Of a stretch of 53,451 nt of DNA, positions 44,446-53,451 are shown piece after piece. The position numbers and the translations under genes are program-made. The stretch's first letter is position 1. Each line of letters starts with the position of its first letter. Source of the DNA: Thermocatellispora tengchongensis (GTDB taxonomy: Bacteria > Actinomycetota > Actinomycetes > Streptosporangiales > Streptosporangiaceae); NCBI RefSeq assembly GCF_014202315.1, contig NZ_JACHGN010000040.1, positions 1 through 53,451 on the forward strand, in the 5' to 3' direction. The notes under the pieces are model-generated. The model worked only from the letters and a program-made list of their open reading frames with translations, was not told the DNA's origin and did not search any database.

Positions 44446-44512
44446 CGGGGGGCTGACAGCGGGCGCGACGGGGAGCATTGCCACCTGCCCGCGACGTGGC
44501 AGCATGAGGCAT

Positions 44513-45682
44513 ATGAGCACCGAGCAGGAGCGGGGCACCACCGAGCGGATCGTGGGCATGGGGGCCGGCGCGAAGGAGCTGGCCACCGAGGACATGGTCC
44601 TCAACATCGGCCCGCAGCACCCGTCCACCCACGGCGTGCTGCGGCTGCGGCTCACGCTCGACGGCGAGCGGATCAGCTCCGCCGAGCCGATCGTGGGCTA
44701 CATGCACCGCGGCGCCGAGAAGCTGTTCGAGGTGCGCGACTACCGGCAGATCATCGTGCTGGCCAACCGGCACGACTGGCTGTCGGCGTTCGCCAACGAG
44801 CTGGGCGTGGTGATCGCGGTCGAACGCCTGCTGGGCATGGAGGTGCCGGTGCGCGCGGTGTGGGCGCGCACCCTGCTGGCCGAGCTGAACCGGGTGCTCA
44901 ACCACCTGATGTTCCTCGGCTCCTACCCGCTGGAGCTGGGGGCGATGACCCCGATCTTCTACTCCTTCAGCGAGCGCGAGCGGCTCCAGGCGGTGATGGA
45001 GGAGATCTCCGGCGGCCGGATGCACTACATGTTCAACCGGGTGGGCGGGCTGAAGGAGGAGCTGCCGCTGGGCTGGCTCGACCGCGCGAGCCAGGCCGTC
45101 GCCGGAGTGCGGGCCCGGCTGCCGCAGATCGAGGACCTGATGTTCGGCAACGACATCTTCCTGGCCCGCACCCGCGGCGTGGGCGTGCTCGACCACGAGA
45201 CGATCATGCAGTACGGCGTGAGCGGCCCCATCGCCCGCGCGTCCGGCGTGGACATGGACCTGCGCCGCGACGAGCCGTACCTCGCCTACGGCGAACTGCC
45301 GGTCAAGGTCGTCACCCGTACGGCCGGCGACTGCCTGGCCCGGTTCGAGGTGCTGATGGGCCAGGTCAAGGTCTCCCTCGACCTCGCCGACGCGTGCATC
45401 GAGCGGCTGCGCGGGCTGCCGCAGGGCCCGATCAACCAGCGCCTGCCCAAGGTGCTGAAGGTGCCCGAGGGCCACACCTACGCCTGGACCGAGAACCCGC
45501 TCGGCATCAACGGCTACTACCTCGTCTCACGCGGCGAGAAGACCCCGTGGCGGCTCAAGCTGCGCTCGGCGTCGTACAACAACATCCAGGTGCTGCGCGA
45601 GATCCTGCCCGGCCACCTCGTCGCCGACATGATCGCGATCCTGGGCTCGATGTTCTTCGTGGTGGGCGACATCGACAAGTGA
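44513..45682 (+). CDS. NADH-quinone oxidoreductase subunit D paralog
   Basis: 389 residues. Complex I 49-kDa/NuoD family: [38 protein letters not shown]-type [26 protein letters not shown], and the C-terminal [16 protein letters not shown]. Complete length. No other nuo gene is present in the window, so it stands alone and is likely a second copy. Start could be ATG 44504 or 44513; the second has GAGG upstream. Shares its region with a MidA-like methyltransferase whose mitochondrial relative modifies this subunit. Confidence 0.93.
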   Translation: MSTEQERGTTERIVGMGAGAKELATEDMVLNIGPQHPSTHGVLRLRLTLDGERISSAEPIVGYMHRGAEKLFEVRDYRQIIVLANRHDWLSAFANELGVVIAVERLLGMEVPVRAVWARTLLAELNRVLNHLMFLGSYPLELGAMTPIFYSFSERERLQAVMEEISGGRMHYMFNRVGGLKEELPLGWLDRASQAVAGVRARLPQIEDLMFGNDIFLARTRGVGVLDHETIMQYGVSGPIARASGVDMDLRRDEPYLAYGELPVKVVTRTAGDCLARFEVLMGQVKVSLDLADACIERLRGLPQGPINQRLPKVLKVPEGHTYAWTENPLGINGYYLVSRGEKTPWRLKLRSASYNNIQVLREILPGHLVADMIAILGSMFFVVGDIDK

Positions 45683-45703
45683 TCGGAAAGCAGCGGCGCG
45701 CGC

Positions 45704-46159
45704 TCAGTGCCGGTCGGCCTCGTCCTTGTCCTCCGGGACCCGGCAGCAGAACTCCAGGTACAACGCCGCGCAGATCAGCAGCACGCAGGAGATGAACGAC
45801 CCGCCCGCGATGAAGAAGTCGCGCTGCGGGGTGTCCTGGTCCAGCCGCTCCATCACGTACAGCACGAAGCCGGCGAACACCCCCGCGAACACCGCGCCCG
45901 CGTACGACGACGCCTTGGCCAGCGCCGCCAGCCGGGCCACGGCCAGCGGTTCGACCGGTTTGGTGTTGCCGCGGCGCTCGATCCTGGCCTTGGTCATCCA
46001 GCCGCTGTAGCCCTCGCCGAGCGCGAGCAGCAGCACGGTCGGGATCGCGGTCCACGGGAGGGTCGGCAGGTCGCTGTAGAACGGGTTGAGCAGGACCCAG
46101 GTCAGCGCGGCGACCACGACGACGATGGCGATGAGCACCACCGGGCGGGTGGCCTTCAC
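45704..46159 (-). CDS. DUF3180 membrane protein
   Basis: 151 residues. Four hydrophobic helices: TRPVVLIAIVVVVAALTWVLL, PWTAIPTVLLLALGEGY, SYAGAVFAGVFAGFVLYVM and FIAGGSFISCVLLICAALYLE. DUF3180 is an actinobacterial family found after folK; function unknown. GTG at 46159 overlaps the folK stop (GTGA). Last gene of the folate operon. Confidence 0.9.
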   Translation of the reverse strand: MKATRPVVLIAIVVVVAALTWVLLNPFYSDLPTLPWTAIPTVLLLALGEGYSGWMTKARIERRGNTKPVEPLAVARLAALAKASSYAGAVFAGVFAGFVLYVMERLDQDTPQRDFFIAGGSFISCVLLICAALYLEFCCRVPEDKDEADRH

Positions 46160-46656
46160 ATCGGCACCTGGAGGCGGCGCTCGGGGCACCGGCGTACCTT
46201 CTGGTCGGCGACCCCGGCGAGCAGGTCGCGCACCCGGCCCCGGCCGGGCAGCTCGGCCTCGGGATCGGCGTCGGCCCACGGGACCAGCACGAAGGCCCGC
46301 TCATGGGCCCGCGGATGGGGCAAGGTCAGCTCCTCGTCGTCCACCACCAGGTCGCCGACCGCGATCAGGTCGACGTCGAGCGTGCGCGGCCCCCAGCGCT
46401 CGCCGCGCTCGCGGCCGAACGCGTCCTCCACGTTCAGCGCCCGCTCCAGCAGCGCGTGCGGCTCCAGAGCGGTCTCGGCGATCACCACGGCGTTGAGGTA
46501 CGGCCCCTGCTCCGGCCCGCCGACCGGCTCGGTCTCGTAGACCGGCGACACCGCGACGAACTCCAGGCCCGGCGCGTCGAACAGCGCGTCGATCGCCCCT
46601 TGCAGGGTGTCGAACCGGCGCCCCAGGTTGCTGCCAAGTGCGAGCACGGCCCTCAT
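46156..46656 (-). CDS. folK: 2-amino-4-hydroxy-6-hydroxymethyldihydropteridine pyrophosphokinase
   Basis: 166 residues. LALGSNLGRRFDTLQGAIDAL, SPVYETEPVGGPEQGPYLNAVV, ERWGPRTLDVDLIAVGD and LPHPRAHERAFVLVPWAD are all hallmark HPPK motifs. It transfers pyrophosphate from ATP to the pterin. Start ATG overlaps the end of folB by four bases. Confidence 0.97.
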   Translation of the reverse strand: MRAVLALGSNLGRRFDTLQGAIDALFDAPGLEFVAVSPVYETEPVGGPEQGPYLNAVVIAETALEPHALLERALNVEDAFGRERGERWGPRTLDVDLIAVGDLVVDDEELTLPHPRAHERAFVLVPWADADPEAELPGRGRVRDLLAGVADQKVRRCPERRLQVPM

Positions 46657-47033
46657 CCGCGCCTCCTCGTGATCGTCACCACGACGTCGTCGAAGGGCAG
46701 CGGGATGGGGGCCCCGGGCTTGTGCACGCTCACCTCGACCTCCGTCACCCGCTCCTCGGCCAGGCAGACGTCGGCCAGGCGCTGCGCCAGGGTCTCGATC
46801 AGGCGCACCGGCTCGCCCTCGACCACCCGGGCCAGCCGGGCGGCGAGGGTGCCGTAGTCGACGGTCTCGGCCAGGTCGTCACCCGCGGCGGCGGCTCTGG
46901 TGTCGAGGCGCAGCGTGACGTCCACCACGAACTCCTGGCCCAGCTCCCGCTCGGCCGGCAGCACACCGTGGAAGCCCCGCGCGCGCAGCCCGGACAGGGT
47001 GATCCGATCCGGTTCGGCCGCGGTCGGTGTCAC
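46653..47033 (-). CDS. folB: Dihydroneopterin aldolase
   Basis: 126 residues from GTG at 47033. ITLSGLRARGFHGVLPAERELGQEFVVDVTL and DLAETVDYGTLAARLARVVEGEPVRLIETLAQRLADVCL are family motifs, with the catalytic Lys in VSVHKPGAPIP. Overlaps both neighbours by four bases (GTGA, ATGA). Confidence 0.96.
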   Translation of the reverse strand: MTPTAAEPDRITLSGLRARGFHGVLPAERELGQEFVVDVTLRLDTRAAAAGDDLAETVDYGTLAARLARVVEGEPVRLIETLAQRLADVCLAEERVTEVEVSVHKPGAPIPLPFDDVVVTITRRRG

Positions 47034-47473
47034 GCCGGCTCCTCCTCGTCCTCGTCGTCGTCGTTGCCCGGCAGGACCGGCGAGCCGTGGTACATCCACA
47101 GCCGCCACCCCTCGGGCGTCCGCACGAAGGTGTTGCTCGCCACCACCTTCCCCGCGGCGAAGCTGTCATCACCCGCCTCGCCCGCGGTGAGGATGTTCTC
47201 GGCGCAGGTCAGCACCGCGACGTCGCCGAACACGGTGACGTTGACGTCGGTCAGCACGAACTGGATGTAGGGCGTGTTGGCCATGATCAGCGCCCAGGAC
47301 CGCAGCACCTCGGCCCGCCCGGTGAGCATCGGCCAGCCCGGATGGACGCAGTTCACCCGCATGTGCTCGGAGTCGACCGCCCAGATGTCGGTCATCTTGT
47401 CGAGGTCGGCCTCCTCGATGGCGGTGTAGAACGCCTGGTTGACCGTCTCGACGGCCACCGTGTCGACGCTCAT
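47030..47473 (-). CDS. NTF2-like (SnoaL_3/ketosteroid-isomerase fold) protein
   Basis: 147 residues. Cone-shaped alpha+beta fold pattern: VNQAFYTAIEEADLDKMTDI, HPGWPMLTGRAEVLRSWALI, TDVNVTVFGDVAVLTCAENI, ASNTFVRTPEGWRLWMYHGSP. A very acidic tail (DDDEDEEE) ends it. It overlaps folB and follows folP, so it is made with the folate enzymes, an association common in actinobacteria but without known function. Confidence 0.9.
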   Translation of the reverse strand: MSVDTVAVETVNQAFYTAIEEADLDKMTDIWAVDSEHMRVNCVHPGWPMLTGRAEVLRSWALIMANTPYIQFVLTDVNVTVFGDVAVLTCAENILTAGEAGDDSFAAGKVVASNTFVRTPEGWRLWMYHGSPVLPGNDDDEDEEEPA

Positions 47474-47501
47474 CGCTCTCCTCCACGCATCGCCATCGGG
47501 A

Positions 47502-48356
47502 TCATCGGACGCCCCCGCCGGTCCAGGCCGCCGCCACGCGCACCGCGTCGGCGTTGGGGCCGACGTGATGCACGCGTACGCACCACGCCCCCGCCGCCGC
47601 GGCCAGGGCCGTCACCGCCGTGGTGGCGTCGTCGCACTTGTGGAACGGGCGCGGGTGGCCGTCGGGGCCGGCCAGCAGCCGGCCCAGGAACCGCTTGCGG
47701 GAGGCGCCGATGAGCAGCGGGTAGCCCAGCTCGGCCAGCTTGCCCAGCCCGGCCAGCACCTTCCAGTTGTGCTCGGCGTTCTTGGCGAAGCCGAGGCCGG
47801 GGTCGAGCACGATCTGCTCCGGCGCCACGCCCTCGGTCAGCACGAGATCGACCCGCTTGGCCAGCTCCTCGCGCACCTCGGTCACCACGTCGGAGTAGAC
47901 CGCGCGGCTCTCCATGTCGTGGCTGTGGCCGCGCCAGTGCATCACGACGTACGGCACGCGGGCGGCGGCCACCACGCGGGGCATCGCCGGGTCGGCCAGC
48001 CCGCCGCTGACGTCGTTGACCAGCTTGGCGCCCACCTCGACCGCCGCCTGAGCGACCTCGGCCCGCATGGTATCGACGCTGACCGTCACCCCCTCGCGGG
48101 TCAGCGCCGCGATGACCGGGGTCACCCGGGCCAGCTCCTCCTCCAGCGACACCCTGGCCGCGCCCGGACGGGTGGACTCGCCGCCGACGTCCACGATGTC
48201 GGCGCCTTGGCGCACCAGTTCCAGGCCGTGCCGGATCGCGGCGTCCTCGTCGAACCACTGCCCGCCGTCCGAGAAGGAGTCGGGCGTGACGTTGACCACG
48301 CCCATCACAAGGCACCGCTCCTCGACGGGCATCTGCGGCACACTCCACGTGGTCAT
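47502..48356 (-). CDS. folP: Dihydropteroate synthase
   Basis: 284 residues. MGVVNVTPDSFSDGG, DIVDVGGESTRPGA, VSVDTMRAEVA, LVNDVSGG, DPGLGFAKNAEHN and GASRKRFLG are the standard DHPS motifs; it is the sulfonamide target. ATG at 48356. First gene of the folP/NTF2/folB/folK/DUF3180 run; folE lies upstream beyond a repeat-containing gap. Confidence 0.97.
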   Translation of the reverse strand: MTTWSVPQMPVEERCLVMGVVNVTPDSFSDGGQWFDEDAAIRHGLELVRQGADIVDVGGESTRPGAARVSLEEELARVTPVIAALTREGVTVSVDTMRAEVAQAAVEVGAKLVNDVSGGLADPAMPRVVAAARVPYVVMHWRGHSHDMESRAVYSDVVTEVREELAKRVDLVLTEGVAPEQIVLDPGLGFAKNAEHNWKVLAGLGKLAELGYPLLIGASRKRFLGRLLAGPDGHPRPFHKCDDATTAVTALAAAAGAWCVRVHHVGPNADAVRVAAAWTGGGVR

Positions 48357-48590
48357 GCCGACAAGCCTAGGTCGTGCCCGGCACTCTTCGGCGCGGTGGG
48401 CCCGCTCGGGAAATAACGAATCGACGAGCCCGATGTCACGCCCCGGCGAACCCCCGCCGACCCCCTGCCGGCCCGCGCTCCAAACCCGCCCAGACGCACA
48501 AGCCTCAACAGCCTCAGAGCCTCAAGAGCCTCGAACGACCTCAAGCGACCTCATGCGACCTCGAATGACCTCAAGCGACCTCGAACGACC
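48357..48590. other. Gap between folE and folP
   Basis: 234 bases, no gene. The folE-proximal third is made of tandem 10-bp repeats (see 48501-48594); the folP-proximal part should hold the folP promoter, with no hexamers recognised. Confidence 0.5.
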
Positions 48591-48594
48591 TCAG
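48501..48594. repeat. Tandem 10-bp repeats next to folE stop
   Basis: From 48531 six successive 10-base units read TCGAACGACC, TCAAGCGACC, TCATGCGACC, TCGAATGACC, TCAAGCGACC, TCGAACGACC, then TCAG. Before them, four AGCCTCA(A/G)-type units occur (48501-48530). The last unit runs into the folE stop codon (48591-48593). Confidence 0.9.
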
Positions 48595-49202
48595 CGGCCG
48601 AGGATCAGCGACATCGCCTCGGCGCGCGTCTTGTCGCTGCTGCGGAAGTCGCCGCGTACGGCCGAGGTGATGGTCTTGGCGCCGGGCTTGCGCACGCCGC
48701 GCATGGTCATGCACAGGTGCTCGCACTCCACGACCACGATCACGCCGCGGGGCTCCAGCACCTCCATCAGCGCGTCGGCGATCTGGGACGTCATCCGCTC
48801 CTGCACCTGCGGGCGGCGCGCGTAGACGTCCACCAGCCTGGCCAGCTTGGACAGGCCGGTGATCTGGCCCTTGTCGTTGGGGATGTAGCCGACGTGCGCC
48901 ACCCCGTGGAAGGGCACGAGGTGGTGCTCGCAGGTCGAGTAGACCTCGATGTCGCGCACGAGCACCATCTCGTCGTGGTCGGCGTCGAACACCGTGGTCA
49001 GCACGTCGGTGGGCTTCTGCCCCAGACCGGCGAACTGCTCGGCGTACGCGCGGGCGACCCGGCTCGGGGTGTCGAGCAGGCCGTCGCGGTCGGGGTCCTC
49101 ACCGATGGCGATGAGGATCTCGCGTACGGCCCGCTCGATCCGAGGCGTGTCGACCTTCAGGTGACCGGTCGGGGTGGAACCGTCGTCAATGGGGAAACTC
49201 AC
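48591..49202 (-). CDS. folE: GTP cyclohydrolase I
   Basis: 203 residues from GTG at 49202. Zinc ligands are in [10 protein letters not shown] (Cys and His) and ECEHLCM; family motifs [19 protein letters not shown] and [11 protein letters not shown] are present. It makes dihydroneopterin triphosphate from GTP. The start lies two bases after the ftsH stop, so the two are probably co-transcribed. Confidence 0.97.
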   Translation of the reverse strand: MSFPIDDGSTPTGHLKVDTPRIERAVREILIAIGEDPDRDGLLDTPSRVARAYAEQFAGLGQKPTDVLTTVFDADHDEMVLVRDIEVYSTCEHHLVPFHGVAHVGYIPNDKGQITGLSKLARLVDVYARRPQVQERMTSQIADALMEVLEPRGVIVVVECEHLCMTMRGVRKPGAKTITSAVRGDFRSSDKTRAEAMSLILGR

Positions 49203-49204
49203 AC

Positions 49205-51187
<1,983 letters not shown>

Positions 51188-51498
51188 CCGATGCGGAACC
51201 CCGGCGGGCCCGTCCCTTCCTGACCATGGCCTGGCACCCCGGGCGGACCCGGGGTCGCGGCATCCCAAACCGCTCCGACTGACTACCCGGGGGCGGCCCT
51301 CAGGTCACCCCTTGAGAGTCAGAAGGTACACCGGCATGGCGGCGGGGTCACCGCCGCGTACACCGGTCTTGCCCTACCAACGTACGTCAGCCGCGCCGGT
51401 GTTCCCGGCCGGTGTGAGCAATGTCGGCCCGCAGGACGCCGCGCTTCGCGCAGGGCGTACTTTCCGGTCCCCTTTTCGGTCCTCCGGATCTCGCCGGG
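51188..51498. other. ftsH-hpt intergenic region
   Basis: 311 bases. A direct repeat GTACACCGG occurs at 51327 and 51358, flanking a GGCGG / CCGCC hairpin. On the leftward strand TACCTT near 51324-51329 may be an ftsH -10. No gene is seen. Confidence 0.35.
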
Positions 51499-52077
51499 TC
51501 AGGCGCCTCCGCCGTAGACGTGCGGGGCGAGCGTGCCGATGAACGGAAGGTTCCGGTAGCGCTCGGCGTAGTCGAGGCCGTACCCGATGACGAACTCGTT
51601 GGGGATGTCGAAGCCGACGTACTTGACGTCGATCGGCACCTTGATCGCGTCGGGCTTGCGCAGCGCGGCGCAGATCTCCACCGAGGCGGGCTCGCGCGAG
51701 CGCAGGTTGTGCACCAGCCACGAGAGGGTCAGCCCGGAGTCGATGATGTCCTCCACCACGAGGACGTGCCGGCCGGCGATGTCGGTGTCGAGGTCCTTCA
51801 GCACGCGCACGACGCCCGAGGTCTTGGTGCCCGCGCCGTAGGAGGAGACGGCCATCCAGTCCATCTGGACCGGGATGTGCAGCGCCCTGGCCAGGTCGGC
51901 CATCACCATGACCGCGCCCTTGAGTACTCCGACGATCAACAGGTCGCGACCGGCGTAGTCCGCGTCGATCTTCCCAGCGAGTTCCCTGATCTTGGCCTGG
52001 AGCTCGTCCTCGGTGATGAGGACCCGCTCCAGGTCCGCGCCCATGTCGGCTGCGTCCACCTTGAGGTGTTCCTTCAC
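51499..52077 (-). CDS. hpt: Hypoxanthine phosphoribosyltransferase
   Basis: 192 residues. PRPP-binding motif VLVVEDIIDSGLTLSWL, LLIVGVLKGAVMVMADLARA, DWMAVSSYGAG, and YVGFDIPNEFVIGYGLDYAERYRNLPFIGTL are typical. It salvages hypoxanthine/guanine. The GTG at 52077 is the longest start; GTG 52059 and ATG 52044 (MGADLERVLI) are alternatives. It sits between tilS and ftsH, the same order as in Bacillus and most actinobacteria. Confidence 0.97.
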   Translation of the reverse strand: MKEHLKVDAADMGADLERVLITEDELQAKIRELAGKIDADYAGRDLLIVGVLKGAVMVMADLARALHIPVQMDWMAVSSYGAGTKTSGVVRVLKDLDTDIAGRHVLVVEDIIDSGLTLSWLVHNLRSREPASVEICAALRKPDAIKVPIDVKYVGFDIPNEFVIGYGLDYAERYRNLPFIGTLAPHVYGGGA

Positions 52078-52189
52078 GTGCGGTGTGGCGTGGGCAGGTC
52101 GGCCGGAGGATCGCGACGAGCCGCGCCCTCCGACCTATCTAATGGTCGAGTTCGGATGGGCCGAAACCGTGAATCGGTCGTAACCGGAT

Positions 52190-53206
52190 TCAGGGGCGCC
52201 CCCTGGCGAGTATCAGAGTGCCATACCGGCGCGAGGCCGCCACCCCCCCGGGCAGGTCCACGCCGCGCTGCCCCCGCCACTCCACGACCAGCCGGTCGAT
52301 CTGAAGCACGTGGGAGGCCCCCAGAGCCCCCGCAGAGGCCCCGGCGGCGACCGCCGCCCTCCGGAGGACCCTCCGGCGAACGGCGACCGGCAGATCGCCC
52401 ATGGCGGCGATGTCGAGCACCACCGAGCCCTCGGGCAGGGGTCCCAGTTTTTCGCTTATAGCAGAATCGGCCTGAACGTTCTGATACGCCGACTCGGCCC
52501 AGGCGTCGAGCGCGTCGGCGTCCTCGCGGCACAACCGCGCCGTACGCGCCAGGGCCTCGGCCACCCCCGGCCCCAGCTCCTCCTCCAGCGCGGGCAGCAG
52601 CCGCGACCGCACCCGTACGCGCGTGTAGCGGGCGTCGGCGTTGTGCGGGTCCTCCCACGGCCGCAGCCCCAGCGCCTCGCACGCCGCCGCCGTGGTCGCC
52701 CTGGTGATCCCCAGGAACGGCCGCCGGTAGCGCCCCGCCACCTCCGCCATGCCCGACAGCGACCTGACCCCGCTCCCCCGCGCCAGCCGCAGCAGCACGG
52801 TCTCGGCCTGGTCGTCCAGCGTGTGCCCGAGCAGCACCGCCGCGGCCCCCAGCCGCTCCGCGGCCTCGTCCAGCGCCGCGTACCGCGCCCGCCGCGCCGC
52901 CGCCTCCGGGCCCCCGTCCCGCCCCACCGTCACGGTCAGCACCTCGGCCGGCTCCAGCCCCAGCTCCCCGGCCACCCGCACCACCTCGGCCGCCTGCCGC
53001 GCCGACCCCTCCTGCAACCCGTGATCCACCGTCACCAGCCCACCCCGCAACCCGGCCCGCGGCGCCACGAACGCCAACGCCGCCGCCAACGCCAGCGAGT
53101 CGGCCCCACCACTGCACGCCACCAACACCAACGCCCCCGCCGGCACATCCCCCACCGCCTCCCGGACGGCCCGCCGCACCTCCGCCACCACCGGCCGCGG
53201 CCCCAT
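52190..53206 (-). CDS. tilS: tRNA(Ile)-lysidine synthase
   Basis: 338 residues. N-type ATP pyrophosphatase P-loop SGGADS at about residues 32-37 ([17 protein letters not shown]), [17 protein letters not shown] and [20 protein letters not shown] are TilS motifs. It changes C34 of tRNA-Ile(CAU) to lysidine, an essential step. ATG at 53206 follows GAGGGGG. Followed by hpt. Confidence 0.95.
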   Translation of the reverse strand: MGPRPVVAEVRRAVREAVGDVPAGALVLVACSGGADSLALAAALAFVAPRAGLRGGLVTVDHGLQEGSARQAAEVVRVAGELGLEPAEVLTVTVGRDGGPEAAARRARYAALDEAAERLGAAAVLLGHTLDDQAETVLLRLARGSGVRSLSGMAEVAGRYRRPFLGITRATTAAACEALGLRPWEDPHNADARYTRVRVRSRLLPALEEELGPGVAEALARTARLCREDADALDAWAESAYQNVQADSAISEKLGPLPEGSVVLDIAAMGDLPVAVRRRVLRRAAVAAGASAGALGASHVLQIDRLVVEWRGQRGVDLPGGVAASRRYGTLILARGRP

Positions 53207-53347
53207 GGCACACCCCCTCACACCATCCCCCGCCAGCCTCTCACCCCCACCGCCCGCCCACCTTCAGGCCCCCAGCCCATGATCCACCGCCCCACCCCCT
53301 CCCGGGCCCCGGACCGCGTTTCCGCAGATTCCGGCCCCCATCCCGCC
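53207..53347. other. Spacer between the right-edge gene and tilS
   Basis: 141 bases, very C/A-rich (plus strand CACCCCC runs), no gene or hairpin recognised. Confidence 0.35.
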
Positions 53348-53451
53348 TCACGGAAGGGTCACGTCCACGGACGTGGTGTATGAGTCGATCTCCGCGTGAT
53401 CCTGTTTCTGCAGGTTAAGCGGTAAGTGTCTGCGGAAGCGGGTTCTGAGTG
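53348..53451 (-). CDS. C-terminal end of a gene running off the right edge
   Basis: The last 33 codons of a leftward frame end at TGA (53348-53350); the peptide finishes QKQDHAEIDSYTTSVDVTLP. The last 20 codons have the expected GC-rich third positions; the earlier ones include AGA and TTA codons, so the frame further upstream is not certain. A perfect CACGTCC-AC-GGACGTG dyad (53360-53375) lies within it. No family can be named from so little. Confidence 0.35.
   Translation of the reverse strand, partial: LRTRFRRHLPLNLQKQDHAEIDSYTTSVDVTLP

Overview
The window is about 70% GC with the strong GC-rich third codon positions of a filamentous actinomycete. A chaplin gene, Lsr2, a DisA/c-di-AMP circuit, an actinobacterial type SAM-IV riboswitch and many GTG/TTG or leaderless starts fit the order Streptosporangiales (Nonomuraea, Actinomadura or Streptosporangium-like) or a close relative. 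That placement is inference. No rRNA, tRNA, CRISPR array, transposase or phage gene was seen.

Layout. 1-11 kb: the N-terminal part of a membrane Fe-S reductase; a TetR/methyltransferase pair; a TIM-barrel protein; a MerR-thioredoxin pair; radA and disA; an ECF sigma/membrane protein/ABC exporter operon; an SDR gene divergent from a second MerR. 11-16.5 kb: two tandem NmrA-like genes divergent from a TetR, small unknown genes, mutY and an EboE-like TIM barrel. 16.8-22.4 kb: clpC, lsr2, a 45-residue membrane protein and an RDD protein with a long Tyr-Gly-Gln-Gln repeat tail. 22.5-25.6 kb: an ArgA-like acetyltransferase, a c-di-AMP (ydaO-type) riboswitch in front of an NlpC/P60 cell-wall hydrolase, a small LuxR-type regulator and a decayed TetR gene.

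25.6-36.6 kb: one leftward pantothenate/NAD/CoA block (DUF2520 protein, panC, panD, then nadB-nadC as a single reading frame, coaX, lysS), interrupted between panD and nadB by an AraC / metallo-beta-lactamase-fold hydrolase / MFS transporter cassette. 36.6-44.4 kb: a chaplin, a MidA-like methyltransferase, a CpeB/CpeA-type potassium/proton antiporter, a P450, a TerC exporter, and a SAM-IV riboswitch controlling a class V aminotransferase. 44.5-53.5 kb: an orphan nuoD, then the leftward block tilS, hpt, ftsH, folE, folP, an NTF2-like protein, folB, folK and DUF3180, plus the end of one further gene at the right edge.

How parts work together. The main theme is cyclic di-AMP: a synthase (DisA), an RNA sensor that controls a peptidoglycan hydrolase, and an antiporter whose regulatory subunit belongs to a c-di-AMP-binding family all lie within 35 kb. 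A second theme is cofactor synthesis (folate, NAD, pantothenate/CoA). A third is thiol and electrophile stress (MerR-thioredoxin, MerR-SDR, NmrA pair, ClpC). The most unusual points are the in-frame NadB-NadC fusion that keeps an internal ribosome binding site, the cassette inserted in the pan-nad block, and a leader hairpin that covers the ribosome binding site of the ECF sigma factor gene.
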